From assembly GCA_023381515.1 (NCBI GenBank), contig JAMCQI010000081.1, positions 1-64,000 of the forward strand: a stretch of DNA of 64,000 nucleotides, in the 5' to 3' direction. Position numbers and translations under genes: made by a program. This document shows positions 1-8,162 of the stretch, piece by piece. Positions within the stretch are counted from its first letter, which is position 1; each line of letters begins with the position of its first letter. A model generated the notes under the pieces. That model made no database searches. It was not told the origin of the DNA and was given only the letters and a program-made list of their open reading frames with translations. The stretch comes from Chloroflexota bacterium. GTDB taxonomy: Bacteria; Chloroflexota; Anaerolineae; UBA4142.

Positions 1-20
1 GACGCGATCCGGATCGCGTC
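1..20. repeat. Perfect 20-bp palindrome at the window edge
   Basis: The first 20 bases are a perfect palindrome (halves gacgcgatcc and ggatcgcgtc), 27 bases before the first gene start. Frame 1 stays open from the edge to a TAA at 52-54, so the palindrome may lie in the 3' end of an upstream gene that overlaps the next start by a few bases. Too little sequence is present to decide. Confidence 0.5.
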
Positions 21-47
21 GCCCACCCCGCGGCGTGGGATCCGCCG

Positions 48-1121
48 GTGCTAAACTATATTCTCTGGTTCGACGAATGCAACCTTCGCTGCGTCCGCGA
101 AGTCGGCGGCAAAGCCGCGAACCTGGGTGAGATGGTGAGCGCGGGAATTCGCGTGCCGCCTGGCTTTGCCGTCACCAAGGACGCGTACCAGACGAGCGTC
201 ATTCAGCACGTCACCTGGAACGAGATCGAGCGCGTGCTGAACGGATTCAACCCGGAAGACCTCGGCCTGGTCGCGGCCGCGGGCCGGTCGGTCCGCGGGC
301 TGATCCGCCAGGTACCGCTCCCGTCCGAGATCGAAGAGTGTATCCGGACCGCGTATGCCCAACTCTGTGAAAGGTGTGGTGGCCAAGAGATTCCGGTCGC
401 CGTCCGCTCGAGTGCGACCGCGGAAGACCTCGCCGGGGCGAGTTTCGCGGGGCAGCAGGAAACGTATCTGTGGGTGCGGGGCGCCGACGAGGTCGTCCAC
501 AAGACGATCGAGTGCTGGACGAGCCTGTTCACCGATCGCGCGATTTCCTACCGCGCCAAGATGGGCTTTCCCGGCGCCGGGCTCGCCATCGCCGTCGCCA
601 TCCAGCAGATGGTCAGCGCCAAGGCGGCGGGCGTGATGTTCACCGTCGACCCGGTCACGGGCGATGCGTCCCGGATCATTATCGAGGCGAACTGGGGGCT
701 GGGCGAAAGTATCGTACAGGGGATGGTCGTCCCGGACCACTTTGAAGTGGACAAGGCCAGCGGCGAGATCCTGGACCGGCAGATTGGCGAAAAGAGCCAA
801 CGGGTGGTGCCGGAGGAGCGGGGCACGCGCGTCGAACCGGTGCCGACCGAAGAGCGGATGATGTTCTGCCTCGACGACGCCGAAATCGGCGAGCTTGCGA
901 AACTGGCGGTCGCCGTGGAAAAGCACTATGGCGCGCCGGAAGATATCGAGTGGGCGATCGATCGTCACCTGCCGCTGCCCGACAACGTCTTTCTGCTCCA
1001 GGCCCGTCCCGTGACCGTGGCGGGGCGCAAGCCCTCCCAAGACTATGGCAAAGAACAGGACAAGGACGCGACGGACCACCTGATTGATTTGATGCTCAAG
1101 AGCACCTTCAAGAGGTCGTAG
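48..1121 (+). CDS. Stand-alone PEP-synthase/PPDK-type ATP-grasp domain protein
   Basis: The 357-residue product matches only the N-terminal ATP-binding domain of PEP synthase/pyruvate phosphate dikinase. The start of the domain is visible as VGGKAANLGEM followed by a VPPGF motif, then AVRSSATAEDL near residue 120 and QARPVTV near the C-terminus. The swivelling phospho-histidine domain and the PEP-binding barrel of the roughly 800-residue family are absent. A known parallel is phenylphosphate synthase of anaerobic phenol degraders, where this domain (PpsB) is a separate subunit; a partner carrying the His domain would be expected upstream of the window. The start is a GTG. The gene heads a co-directional operon, 84 bases before an AOR gene. 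The substrate is unknown. Confidence 0.8.
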   Translation: MLNYILWFDECNLRCVREVGGKAANLGEMVSAGIRVPPGFAVTKDAYQTSVIQHVTWNEIERVLNGFNPEDLGLVAAAGRSVRGLIRQVPLPSEIEECIRTAYAQLCERCGGQEIPVAVRSSATAEDLAGASFAGQQETYLWVRGADEVVHKTIECWTSLFTDRAISYRAKMGFPGAGLAIAVAIQQMVSAKAAGVMFTVDPVTGDASRIIIEANWGLGESIVQGMVVPDHFEVDKASGEILDRQIGEKSQRVVPEERGTRVEPVPTEERMMFCLDDAEIGELAKLAVAVEKHYGAPEDIEWAIDRHLPLPDNVFLLQARPVTVAGRKPSQDYGKEQDKDATDHLIDLMLKSTFKRS

Positions 1122-1205
1122 GGGCACACAACGCGACCTCCGCTGAGGGACGCGGGGCTATCGTGCGCGCGGCTCCGTGCCTAACTACGAGCCCAGGAGT
1201 AAGGA

Positions 1206-3029
1206 TTGACAGTACGAGGACGCTTGCTGCGGGTCGATTTGACGACGCGCACGAGCCGGAGCGAATCCATTCCGGATAGTGTCGGGCATGCCTTTCTCGG
1301 CGGGCGCGGCCTGGGCATCCGCTATTTGTGCGCGGAGCTCGGGCCCGGCACGGACCCGCTCGGAGCGGACAACAAGCTCATTTTCTCGTCGGGGGTCCTG
1401 GGCGCGACCTCGGCGCAAGGGTTTTCCCGCTGGATCGTGACGACCCGCAGCCCGCTCACGAACGCGGTCGGGCGGGCGGTGGGGGGCAACAATTTCGGAG
1501 CGGCGATCAAATTCGCCGGATACGACCTCCTCATCGTCGAGGGGCAATCGGCAGCTCCCGCGTACCTTTACATCACGAATGAAGGGGTACAGGTGCTCGA
1601 CGCGGCGGACCTGTGGGGACTGGATACGCAGGCGGCGCAGGCTGAGATCCAAAGACGCCACGGGCCCCGGACCCAGGTCGCCTGCATCGGACCCGCGGGC
1701 GAACGGCTTGTACGGTTCGCGAGCATTCACAGCGGGCGACGGAGCGCCTCGCGGTGCGGCGTCGGAACGGTGATGGGGAGCAAGCGGCTCAAGGCGATCG
1801 CGATCCATGCGACCGGCCGCGTGGCCCCGCAGGACCCGGTCGCCTTTCAAAGCGCGGTGCAGAAACAGATCGGCATTCTGAAAGAGCACCCGCGCCGCCA
1901 GAGCCGCACCGCCCACGGCACGACGACGATGACCGAGGTTGCCAACTATATGGGCTGGCTGCCGGTCCAGAACTTTCGCCGGGGGAGCCTCCCCAACGCC
2001 GAGCGCCTCGCGTCCGAAGAATTCGCCCGCATCAAGGTGAGCAATTTTGGCTGCTACAGCTGCATGACGCGCTGTGGACAGGTGCACCGGGTCACAGAGG
2101 GCGAATACGCCGGCGCCGAAAGCGAAGGTCCGGAATACGAGTCCATCTGGGCGCTGGGCGCGGGGCTCGTCAACACTGAAATGGGCGCCGTGGTCGCCGC
2201 CGACGCTCAATGCGACCTCCTCGGCCTGGATACGATCAGCACCGGGAATGCGCTCGGCTTTGCCTGTGAGCTTTTCGAGCGGGGCCTCTTGACCCGCCGG
2301 GACACCGGCGGGCTGGAGCTGACGTGGGGCAACTCCGCCGCCTTTTTGCAAATGATCGACCAAATTGGACGGCGCGAGGGGCTGGGCCAATTGCTGGGAG
2401 AAGGAGTCGTGCGCGCGGCCAAGGCCATCGGCCATGGGGCGGAGCGCTATGCGATGCATGTCAAAGGGATGGAGCTCCCCGCTTACGAACCGCGCTCGAT
2501 CAAGGGATACGCACTCAGCTACGCGGTATCGAACATCGGCGGCAGCCACATGTATGGTCGGCCGCGGCAGGAGCTTGCCTCGGACGCGGGCCAGTCCGCC
2601 TATCGCTTTGTCGAGTCCGGCAAAGGACGCCTAATCGCGCAGGTCCAGATGCAGCAGGCGGCCGACGAAACGGTCATCGTCTGCAATTTTGGGAATTCCG
2701 GATTGACGCCGGAACTGCTCGGAGAACTGCTCGTCGCGGCGACGGGACGCGCCGAACTGGGAGACGCGGCCGAGCGGCAGCGGATTGGAGAACGAATCAT
2801 CTGCCTGGAGCGCGCCTTTAACGTCCGCGAAGGCTTTGGTCGTCAGGACGACACGCTGCCGGAGCGCATGTTGACCGAGCCGCTGCAAGCGGCGGGGTCC
2901 TCCACGGGTCAGGTGGTCCGTCAGCTCGATGCGCTGCTCGACGAATACTATGCCGCTCTCGGCTATACTCCCGACGGGATTCCGACGCGGGAAAGGATGG
3001 AGGATTTGGGGCTATGTTCATTCGCATGA
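1206..3029 (+). CDS. Aldehyde:ferredoxin oxidoreductase (tungsten, AOR family)
   Basis: This 607-residue protein has the full length of the AOR family, which oxidises aldehydes to acids (or reduces acids) with tungstopterin and a [4Fe-4S] cluster, using ferredoxin. The N-terminal pterin domain starts with GRLLRVDLTT and FLGGRGLG. Cluster ligands are visible at C283, C286, C290 (CYSCMTRC) and C493 (IVCNFGNSG), almost the same numbers as in Pyrococcus furiosus AOR. The DxxGLD pterin motif is present as DLLGLD. The start is TTG at 1206 with AGGAG at 1195-1199. It overlaps the next gene by 16 bases. The ferredoxin at 3928 is a plausible electron partner. The aldehyde or acid substrate cannot be told from sequence; context (FAD oxidoreductases, SDR) suggests catabolism of an unusual carbon compound. 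Confidence 0.93.
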   Translation: MTVRGRLLRVDLTTRTSRSESIPDSVGHAFLGGRGLGIRYLCAELGPGTDPLGADNKLIFSSGVLGATSAQGFSRWIVTTRSPLTNAVGRAVGGNNFGAAIKFAGYDLLIVEGQSAAPAYLYITNEGVQVLDAADLWGLDTQAAQAEIQRRHGPRTQVACIGPAGERLVRFASIHSGRRSASRCGVGTVMGSKRLKAIAIHATGRVAPQDPVAFQSAVQKQIGILKEHPRRQSRTAHGTTTMTEVANYMGWLPVQNFRRGSLPNAERLASEEFARIKVSNFGCYSCMTRCGQVHRVTEGEYAGAESEGPEYESIWALGAGLVNTEMGAVVAADAQCDLLGLDTISTGNALGFACELFERGLLTRRDTGGLELTWGNSAAFLQMIDQIGRREGLGQLLGEGVVRAAKAIGHGAERYAMHVKGMELPAYEPRSIKGYALSYAVSNIGGSHMYGRPRQELASDAGQSAYRFVESGKGRLIAQVQMQQAADETVIVCNFGNSGLTPELLGELLVAATGRAELGDAAERQRIGERIICLERAFNVREGFGRQDDTLPERMLTEPLQAAGSSTGQVVRQLDALLDEYYAALGYTPDGIPTRERMEDLGLCSFA

Positions 3030-3334
3030 CGTTTGTTCGGTTTAAACCCGGCGCGATGCCGGAGGTCCAAGCCCTGTATAACGACGTAGTGATCCCGAAG
3101 ATGAAGGAACAGTCCGGCCTGCGCTTTGTCCACTTTTTGGAACAGGTGGACGACCGGAACGCCGGTATCTCGATCACGGCGTGGGACTCGGGCCAGGCGG
3201 CCGAAACGTACGAGCAGAGCGGTGTTTACCCGCAACTGCTCGCCCAGTTTGAAAAGTGGTATGCGGCGCCGCCGGAGCTGCGTTCCTACGACGTCACCGT
3301 GAGTTCCGATCCCATTCTGCTGCGGATCTTTTGA
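3014..3334 (+). CDS. Small dimeric alpha-beta barrel protein (ABM/Dabb-like)
   Basis: This 106-residue protein has the pattern of small ferredoxin-fold dimers such as antibiotic-biosynthesis monooxygenase (ABM) proteins: an opening strand FIRMTFVRFKPG, a helix with an LYNDVV segment, a strand with FVHFLEQ, and a later AWDSGQAAETYEQS segment. Such proteins bind small hydrophobic substrates without a cofactor or act as accessory proteins. It overlaps the AOR gene by 16 bases, and its stop overlaps the next ATG (TGATG), so translation is probably coupled. Its role in the AOR operon is unknown. A second protein of the same general fold lies at 13733. Confidence 0.65.
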   Translation: MFIRMTFVRFKPGAMPEVQALYNDVVIPKMKEQSGLRFVHFLEQVDDRNAGISITAWDSGQAAETYEQSGVYPQLLAQFEKWYAAPPELRSYDVTVSSDPILLRIF

Positions 3335-3924
3335 TGTCGTCGGTCTATGATCGCCTTTTGGAACTGGCCCAGCCTTACCTGGATACCCGCGACAATGACC
3401 TCCACGTACGGACCGCCCGGCAATTCGCCGAGAGGTTGTTGGAACAGATCCCGGCCGATCGAGACATCGTCATCCCCGCCATCCTCCTGCACGACCTGGG
3501 CTGGAAGATGATCCCGGAGGAACTGCAGGCGACGGCATACGGGCCGGTGATTCAAGACCCGGAACTGAACCGCAAGCACGAGGTCGAGGGGGTCCGGTTG
3601 GCTCGGGGGATTCTCGAGCAAGTGAATTACGACCCGGTCAAGACGCAGGAAATCTTGACGATCATCGACGGACACGACTCGCGGCCGGTGGCGCTCTCGG
3701 TCAACGACCAGATCGTCAAGGACTCGGATAAACTGTGGCGATTGTCGGAAAAGGGGTTCAAACTCTTCCAGCGCACCTTTGGCATCCCGCCGATGGAATT
3801 CGCGGAATGGCTCGGCGCCCAGGTCGACCGCTGGTTCTTTACCGAGCCTGCAAAAGTGATCGCGCGGCAAGAGATACAAAAACGGAAAGCAGAAATTTCC
3901 CGGAACGGCTCGAAGGGAGCGTGA
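3334..3924 (+). CDS. HD-domain phosphohydrolase
   Basis: The product (196 residues from the ATG at 3334, which overlaps the previous stop) is a compact HD-superfamily hydrolase. The metal-binding residues are recognisable: an early His in DLHVRTARQF, the His-Asp doublet in ILLHDLGW, a later His in IDGHDS, and an Asp in KDSDKLWRL. Family members hydrolyse phosphate esters of nucleotides or small molecules; the substrate here is not indicated. A longer in-frame extension upstream exists but would run through the coding region of the previous gene, so the short start is preferred. It lies between the barrel protein and the ferredoxin in the same operon. Confidence 0.75.
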   Translation: MSSVYDRLLELAQPYLDTRDNDLHVRTARQFAERLLEQIPADRDIVIPAILLHDLGWKMIPEELQATAYGPVIQDPELNRKHEVEGVRLARGILEQVNYDPVKTQEILTIIDGHDSRPVALSVNDQIVKDSDKLWRLSEKGFKLFQRTFGIPPMEFAEWLGAQVDRWFFTEPAKVIARQEIQKRKAEISRNGSKGA

Positions 3925-3927
3925 CCG

Positions 3928-4137
3928 ATGCGGATCAAAATCGATTGCGAACGCTGTACCGGAGATGCGGTTTGTGTGGGCCACGCGCCGCTCGTCTTTG
4001 CGCTCGACGACGATAACAAAGCCGTCGTCGTGAATCCGGAGGGCGCGGACGAACAGACAATTCGCGAGGCGGCCGCAGAGTGCGCCGGCGCGGCCATCCT
4101 CCTCGAAGACGACGAGGGGAATCCGATCTTTCCGTAG
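3928..4137 (+). CDS. Small ferredoxin (3Fe-4S/4Fe-4S, single cluster)
   Basis: This 69-residue protein resembles the single-cluster ferredoxins often paired with P450s or other oxidoreductases. Visible cysteines are C7, C10 and C16 (ERCTGDAVC context) and a C-terminal Cys in ECAGAA where the family normally has Cys-Pro. The acidic stretch FALDDDNKAVV is typical of the fold. It starts four bases after the HD gene and ends 12 bases before an FAD oxidoreductase gene. It could carry electrons for the AOR or for the FAD enzymes. The missing Pro after the last Cys is a small departure from the family. Confidence 0.8.
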   Translation: MRIKIDCERCTGDAVCVGHAPLVFALDDDNKAVVVNPEGADEQTIREAAAECAGAAILLEDDEGNPIFP

Positions 4138-4149
4138 GGAGACATACCT

Positions 4150-5766
4150 ATGACCGAATACGATGGCATCATTATCGGCGCCGGACCCAATGGGCTGACG
4201 CTCGGCGGCTATCTCGCCAAGGCGGGACTCAAGATCCTGCTCCTGGACCGGCGGCTGGAAATCGGCGGCGGCCTGGCGACCGAGCAGGTCACCATCCCCG
4301 GCTTTTTGCACAACACCCACGCTGTCTATCACATGATGGTCGACTATGCGCCGGTCTTTAAGGACCTGCGACTGTTCGAAGAGTCGGATTTGAAATTCGT
4401 CAAGCCGGAACCGGCCATGGTCCTGCCCCTGTCCGACGGGCGCAGCCTCTGTCTCTATTCCGACGTCGAGAAAACGTGCGCGTCGATCGCTCGCTTCTCC
4501 CAGCGCGATGCCGACTGCTATCGCGACATGGCGCACGAGTTTCAAACCTACGTGGACGAATTTCTGGCGCCCGCCACCTACGCGCCGTCGATGCCGCCCT
4601 TTGAGCAGCTCGCCAAGCTGTCCACGAACGAGGTCGGGCAAGGCATCAACGAGCTCACGGAAAAGACACCGCGGCAGATCGTCGAGGAGCGCTTTGAGAA
4701 CGAGCACGTGCGTGCCCTCTTCCTCTACGCGGCCTGCATGTGGGGCCTCGATTACGACCTTGAGGGGGTCAGCTATCTCGTCCCGCTTCTCATCAATCGC
4801 GCGGCGAATTACCGCCTCTGCGTCGGCGGGACGCACCACCTCGCGCACGTCTTGAGCCAGGTGATCTATCGCAACGGCGGCATGATCCTCAGTCCCAAGC
4901 TCGTCAAGCGCATTGTCGTCGAGGGGGGCGCGGCGGCCGGCGTGGAATTGGAAGACGGAACCGTGTACCGGGCTTCGAAATTCGTGGCGAGCAGTCTGAA
5001 TCCCCACCAGACGTTCATGCAGCTCGTCGGTCCGGAGCATCTGGACGCGAATTTCGTCCAGCGCCTAGAGGATTGGCAGTGGGAAAAATTCAGCCTCTTC
5101 GGAGTCCACCTGGCCCTGGAGCATCCGCCGCATTTCAAGGCGGCCGAGAACAACCCGGATGTGGACAAGGGACTCGTCTACATCGTCGGCTATGAGACGG
5201 AGCAGGACTTGATCGACCATTGGGAAGCGATCAAGCAGGGGGAACTGGGCGACGGCGGATTTAATGCCGCGTTCCCGAGCGTCCACGACCCGCTCCAGGC
5301 CCCGCGCGGCAAAGCCACCGCGCTCCTCTCGCAGCACGCGCCTTTCCGGCTGAGCCAAGGGCCGGAGGCATGGTACGGTCCCCTGCGCGAGGAACACGCG
5401 GACCGCTGCGTCGCCGCGTTGCGCCGCTACGTGACCAACCTTTCCGACGAGGATATCCTCTGGCGCTATGTGTCGACTCCGCTCGACATCCACAACAAAT
5501 TCCAGACGATGCACGAAGGCTCGATCAAGCACGGCGCCTACATTCCATTCCAGATGGGGTACTTGCGTCCGAACGAAGAGTGCTCGCAGCACGTGACCCC
5601 CATCAAGAACCTGTACGTCTGCGGGGCGAGCACCTTCCCGGGCGGCATGGTTATCTTCGGCCCCGGCTACAACGCCGCGAACGCGATCGCGGCGGAATTG
5701 GGGATTGAAAAATGGTGGCCGGAACCGGAGATGGTGACGCGGGCGAAAGAGAAAGGGATGCTGTAA
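4150..5766 (+). CDS. FAD-dependent oxidoreductase, CrtI/PYROXD2-like (first of a pair)
   Basis: This 538-residue flavoprotein has an N-terminal Rossmann FAD-binding motif (IIIGAGPNGLTLGGYLAKAG), an acidic residue ending the second strand, and the GGGLATEQ segment found in phytoene-desaturase-like amine oxidase folds. The C-terminal FAD motif is seen as IKNLYVCGAST followed by a glycine-rich FGPGYNAANAIA. The family includes carotenoid desaturases and PYROXD2-like proteins of unknown substrate. No carotenoid biosynthesis gene is nearby, so a desaturase or dehydrogenase role on another hydrophobic substrate is more likely. A paralogue with the same architecture lies at 6457, separated by one small gene. 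It follows the ferredoxin gene directly. Confidence 0.85.
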   Translation: MTEYDGIIIGAGPNGLTLGGYLAKAGLKILLLDRRLEIGGGLATEQVTIPGFLHNTHAVYHMMVDYAPVFKDLRLFEESDLKFVKPEPAMVLPLSDGRSLCLYSDVEKTCASIARFSQRDADCYRDMAHEFQTYVDEFLAPATYAPSMPPFEQLAKLSTNEVGQGINELTEKTPRQIVEERFENEHVRALFLYAACMWGLDYDLEGVSYLVPLLINRAANYRLCVGGTHHLAHVLSQVIYRNGGMILSPKLVKRIVVEGGAAAGVELEDGTVYRASKFVASSLNPHQTFMQLVGPEHLDANFVQRLEDWQWEKFSLFGVHLALEHPPHFKAAENNPDVDKGLVYIVGYETEQDLIDHWEAIKQGELGDGGFNAAFPSVHDPLQAPRGKATALLSQHAPFRLSQGPEAWYGPLREEHADRCVAALRRYVTNLSDEDILWRYVSTPLDIHNKFQTMHEGSIKHGAYIPFQMGYLRPNEECSQHVTPIKNLYVCGASTFPGGMVIFGPGYNAANAIAAELGIEKWWPEPEMVTRAKEKGML

Positions 5767-5787
5767 TGCCTGTGGCGTGACACGGGC

Positions 5788-5829
5788 GTCCTTCGACTGC
5801 GTCCCGAAGTGCGCGGGACTCCGCTCAGG
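5788..5829 (+). repeat. Dispersed intergenic repeat C, copy 1
   Basis: This stretch between two operon genes begins tccttcgactgcgt and ends actccgctcagg. An inverted copy with the same ends and a diverged middle lies at 28276-28316. Sequences of this kind are small noncoding dispersed repeats. Confidence 0.5.
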
Positions 5830-5863
5830 ATGCCTGCGCAACACGCCTCCTGGAGGTAGACAG

Positions 5864-6217
5864 ATGAAAGTCAATTCGACCGGCCTCGGCAAGACCACCC
5901 TGGTGGCCAATTTCGGAGTCCTGGAACCGGTCGCCGGAGCGACGCCGGGGCTCAAAATGACGATCGAATCCACCCAGCCCATTCACTGGCACATCACCGT
6001 CGCGCTCGACGGCTCTGATATTCGCCAGTTTATCGGCATCGTCCTCAAACCCAAACTGCTGCTTCACGTTCTCAAGATGCTCCTCTCCCGCGCGCCCCAG
6101 GCTCCGGTCGGGACCAAGCCGGCCGCCGCGCCCGCGGCCAAAGCAACCACGGCAACCACGACAGCAGCCAAGAGCGCTACAACGGCCCAGTCCCAAATGC
6201 CCAATCCTAAATCGTAA
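5864..6217 (+). CDS. Small protein of unknown function between paired FAD oxidoreductases
   Basis: The start is set at ATG 5864, preceded by GGAGG at 5852-5856, giving 117 residues. I do not recognise the family. Residues 1-75 look like a beta-rich globular domain ending in the helix KLLLHVLKMLLSR; the last 40 residues are a low-complexity Ala/Thr/Lys tail. There is no signal peptide and no cysteine. Its last codons run into a dispersed repeat (aatcctaaatcgtaaat), so the natural C-terminus may have been altered by that repeat. Position between two paralogous FAD oxidoreductases suggests an accessory or substrate-binding role, which is inference only. Confidence 0.6.
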   Translation: MKVNSTGLGKTTLVANFGVLEPVAGATPGLKMTIESTQPIHWHITVALDGSDIRQFIGIVLKPKLLLHVLKMLLSRAPQAPVGTKPAAAPAAKATTATTTAAKSATTAQSQMPNPKS

Positions 6218-6232
6218 ATCTCGGAGCGAAGT
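6203..6232 (+). repeat. Dispersed repeat A, copy 1
   Basis: The sequence aatcctaaatcgtaaat followed by ctcggagcgaag occurs at the end of the small gene. A reverse-complement copy with one difference lies at about 25411-25440, and a shorter direct copy at about 25567-25583. It is a short noncoding repeat family of this genome. Confidence 0.6.
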
Positions 6233-6280
6233 CGAAGATCCCCGAAGTTAAAGATCCCTGAAGCTCGCAGACCCCCGAAG

Positions 6281-6384
6281 TGTAACGGAGGGGGGAGCGG
6301 AGGGGATGTAACGGAGGGGGGAAGCGGAAGGGATGTAACGGAGGGGGGAAGCGGAAGGGATGTGACGCAGGGGGGCGGAGGGGG
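6281..6384 (+). repeat. Tandem repeat of a 27-bp G-rich unit
   Basis: Four head-to-tail units begin at 6281 (26 bp), 6307, 6334 (27 bp each) and 6361 (degenerate). The unit is tgtaacgga followed by a G-run and a purine-rich tail. Copies two and three are identical. There are no spacers, so it is not a CRISPR array. The G-runs, four to seven bases long, could form a G-quadruplex. The rest of 6218-6456 holds short repeats (gaaatctgaaatctgcaatc) and no gene. Confidence 0.85.
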
Positions 6385-6456
6385 CGGAGACCCCGCGCAA
6401 TCTGCGGGGCGAAATCTGAAATCTGCAATCTGCAATCGAAAATTAAGAGGACCCAT

Positions 6457-8118
6457 ATGGCAGACACTACATTTGACGCCATCGTCGTCGGCGGCGGACA
6501 TCACGGAACGATCATGGCCTGTTATCTTGAAAAGGCCGGCTTACAGACCGCGGTCTTTGAACGCCAGCAAGAGCTCGGCGGGGGCGCGTGCGGGGAGGAC
6601 TTGCCCGCGCCCGGGTTTGTGCAAAACCCTTGCGCCCACTTTACCCGGTTCTGGACGCATCCGGCGTATACCGATTTTAACCTGCGCGAGTACGGGCTCC
6701 ACTATGTTTTTCCCGAGCAGAACGAAGGGATGGTCTTTGACGACGGCACCGCCTTTGTCGGCTACTCGGCCTTTCGCGTCAATCCCGCGACCGGGAAAGA
6801 GGAATTCGCCCCGGACAGTGCGGCCAAGACGATTGCCGAGATCGCCCGCTTTTCCAAGCGCGACGCCGAGACCGCCGAAGAGCTGCTCGGCAAATACCGG
6901 CGCAAATGGGCGGCCGCATTCCGCGAGTATCGCTACAGCCCACCCACGCCGTGGGGCGTGCCGGACGCGCTCGAGCGCCTGCTCGACGATCCGGAAGACG
7001 GGATCGACCCGGTCTACCAGTTCATGACCTGCAAGCAGATCGCGTACGATCTGTTCGAGAGCGCCGAGCTGCGCACCTTGTTCATGCGCGCGGTCGAGAC
7101 CTCGACGGGCAACTTTCCCGGCGACGTGATCGGCATCTATGTGATGATCCACACCCTGGGGCTCGTCCTCTCCTGGGAATCGGCGTCGATCGTGCTCGGC
7201 GGGACGCATGCGATCACGCATTCCCTGCAAAAAGCGTTCAACGCCATGGGCGGCAAGTTCCACGTCGAAAGCGAAGTCGCCCAGATTCTGGTCGAGAACG
7301 ATAAGGCAGTCGGCGTCCGGCTCGTGAACGGCAACGAGTACCGGGCCCGCCAGCTTGTCGTCAGCGATCTGGGCGTGCCGCAAACCATCCTCCGGCTGCT
7401 CGGCGAAGACTATGTCACGCCCAAGGTGGCGCGACGCATTCGGAATATCGACTACGACCGGGCCCAGATCTATTGGGGAAACGTCGCGATGCACGAGCTG
7501 CCGAAATATACGGCCGCCTCTTATAATCCGGATGTGGGGCCGCAGCCGCGCTTGTACATGGGCCCCAAGGACCCGGACTATCTCGCGTGGCGTTATCAGG
7601 CCGACATCTTTACCAAAGGGTTCCCGGAGAAATGGTTCATCCTCGCCGCGCCCGACAGCATCTGGGACCCGGTGCGCGCCCCGGACGGCAAGCATACGAT
7701 CCTGATCGAAGAGTTCGCCCCGCCCTACCGGCTCTTTTCGGATCGGGATTGGCGCCGGATGAAGCGCGAGGCCCCCGACAGGATGATCGCCGAGTGGCAA
7801 AAATACGCGCCGAACATGACGCGGGATAATGTCATCGCCGCCTTCATCACAACGCCCTACGACGTCGTGAACCGCCACCTGGATATGCTCGAGGGCGGAT
7901 GGGTGGAAGGCGCGATGACCGCCTCGCAACTCGGCCGTTTTCGCCCGACGCCCGAATTCGCCAACTATCGCACGCCGGTCAAGAACCTCTACATCTGCTC
8001 CTCCAACCTGCACTCGGGCGGCGGCATCGGGCGCGGCAGCAGCTACTGCGCGTACAAGACGATTGCGCAGGATCTGGGCCTGCCGAAATTCTGGGAAGCC
8101 GCGGCGAGGAGCTACTAG
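6457..8118 (+). CDS. FAD-dependent oxidoreductase, CrtI/PYROXD2-like (second of a pair)
   Basis: This 553-residue protein is a paralogue of the one at 4150. The N-terminal dinucleotide motif reads VVGGGHHGTIMACYLEKAG, with HH replacing the usual G/P-N residues, followed by LGGGACGEDLPAPGF. The C-terminal FAD segment is TPVKNLYICSSNLHSGGG. A glycine-rich GGTHAITHSLQKA segment matches GGTHHLAHVLSQV of the paralogue. Both proteins may form a heteromeric or sequential oxidoreductase pair. It starts downstream of a 240-bp repeat-rich gap and is followed after 44 bp by an SDR gene with its own GAAGGAG ribosome-binding site. Confidence 0.85.
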   Translation: MADTTFDAIVVGGGHHGTIMACYLEKAGLQTAVFERQQELGGGACGEDLPAPGFVQNPCAHFTRFWTHPAYTDFNLREYGLHYVFPEQNEGMVFDDGTAFVGYSAFRVNPATGKEEFAPDSAAKTIAEIARFSKRDAETAEELLGKYRRKWAAAFREYRYSPPTPWGVPDALERLLDDPEDGIDPVYQFMTCKQIAYDLFESAELRTLFMRAVETSTGNFPGDVIGIYVMIHTLGLVLSWESASIVLGGTHAITHSLQKAFNAMGGKFHVESEVAQILVENDKAVGVRLVNGNEYRARQLVVSDLGVPQTILRLLGEDYVTPKVARRIRNIDYDRAQIYWGNVAMHELPKYTAASYNPDVGPQPRLYMGPKDPDYLAWRYQADIFTKGFPEKWFILAAPDSIWDPVRAPDGKHTILIEEFAPPYRLFSDRDWRRMKREAPDRMIAEWQKYAPNMTRDNVIAAFITTPYDVVNRHLDMLEGGWVEGAMTASQLGRFRPTPEFANYRTPVKNLYICSSNLHSGGGIGRGSSYCAYKTIAQDLGLPKFWEAAARSY

Positions 8119-8162
8119 GAAAAGGGAACTCGGGGGAAGTCGGGGGAACTCGAAGGAGCCAC

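Noticed and set aside
3286..5040. Long minus-strand open frame opposite the HD, ferredoxin and flavoprotein genes
   Set aside because: It spans several real plus-strand genes with clear motifs; its product is rich in Arg/Asp/His without known domains.
6281..6384. CRISPR array
   Set aside because: Units are directly head-to-tail with no spacers, and no cas gene is present.
4150..8118. Carotenoid biosynthesis cluster
   Set aside because: The two flavoproteins have the CrtI-like fold, but no phytoene synthase, cyclase or isoprenoid gene is near, and the context is anaerobic AOR-type metabolism.
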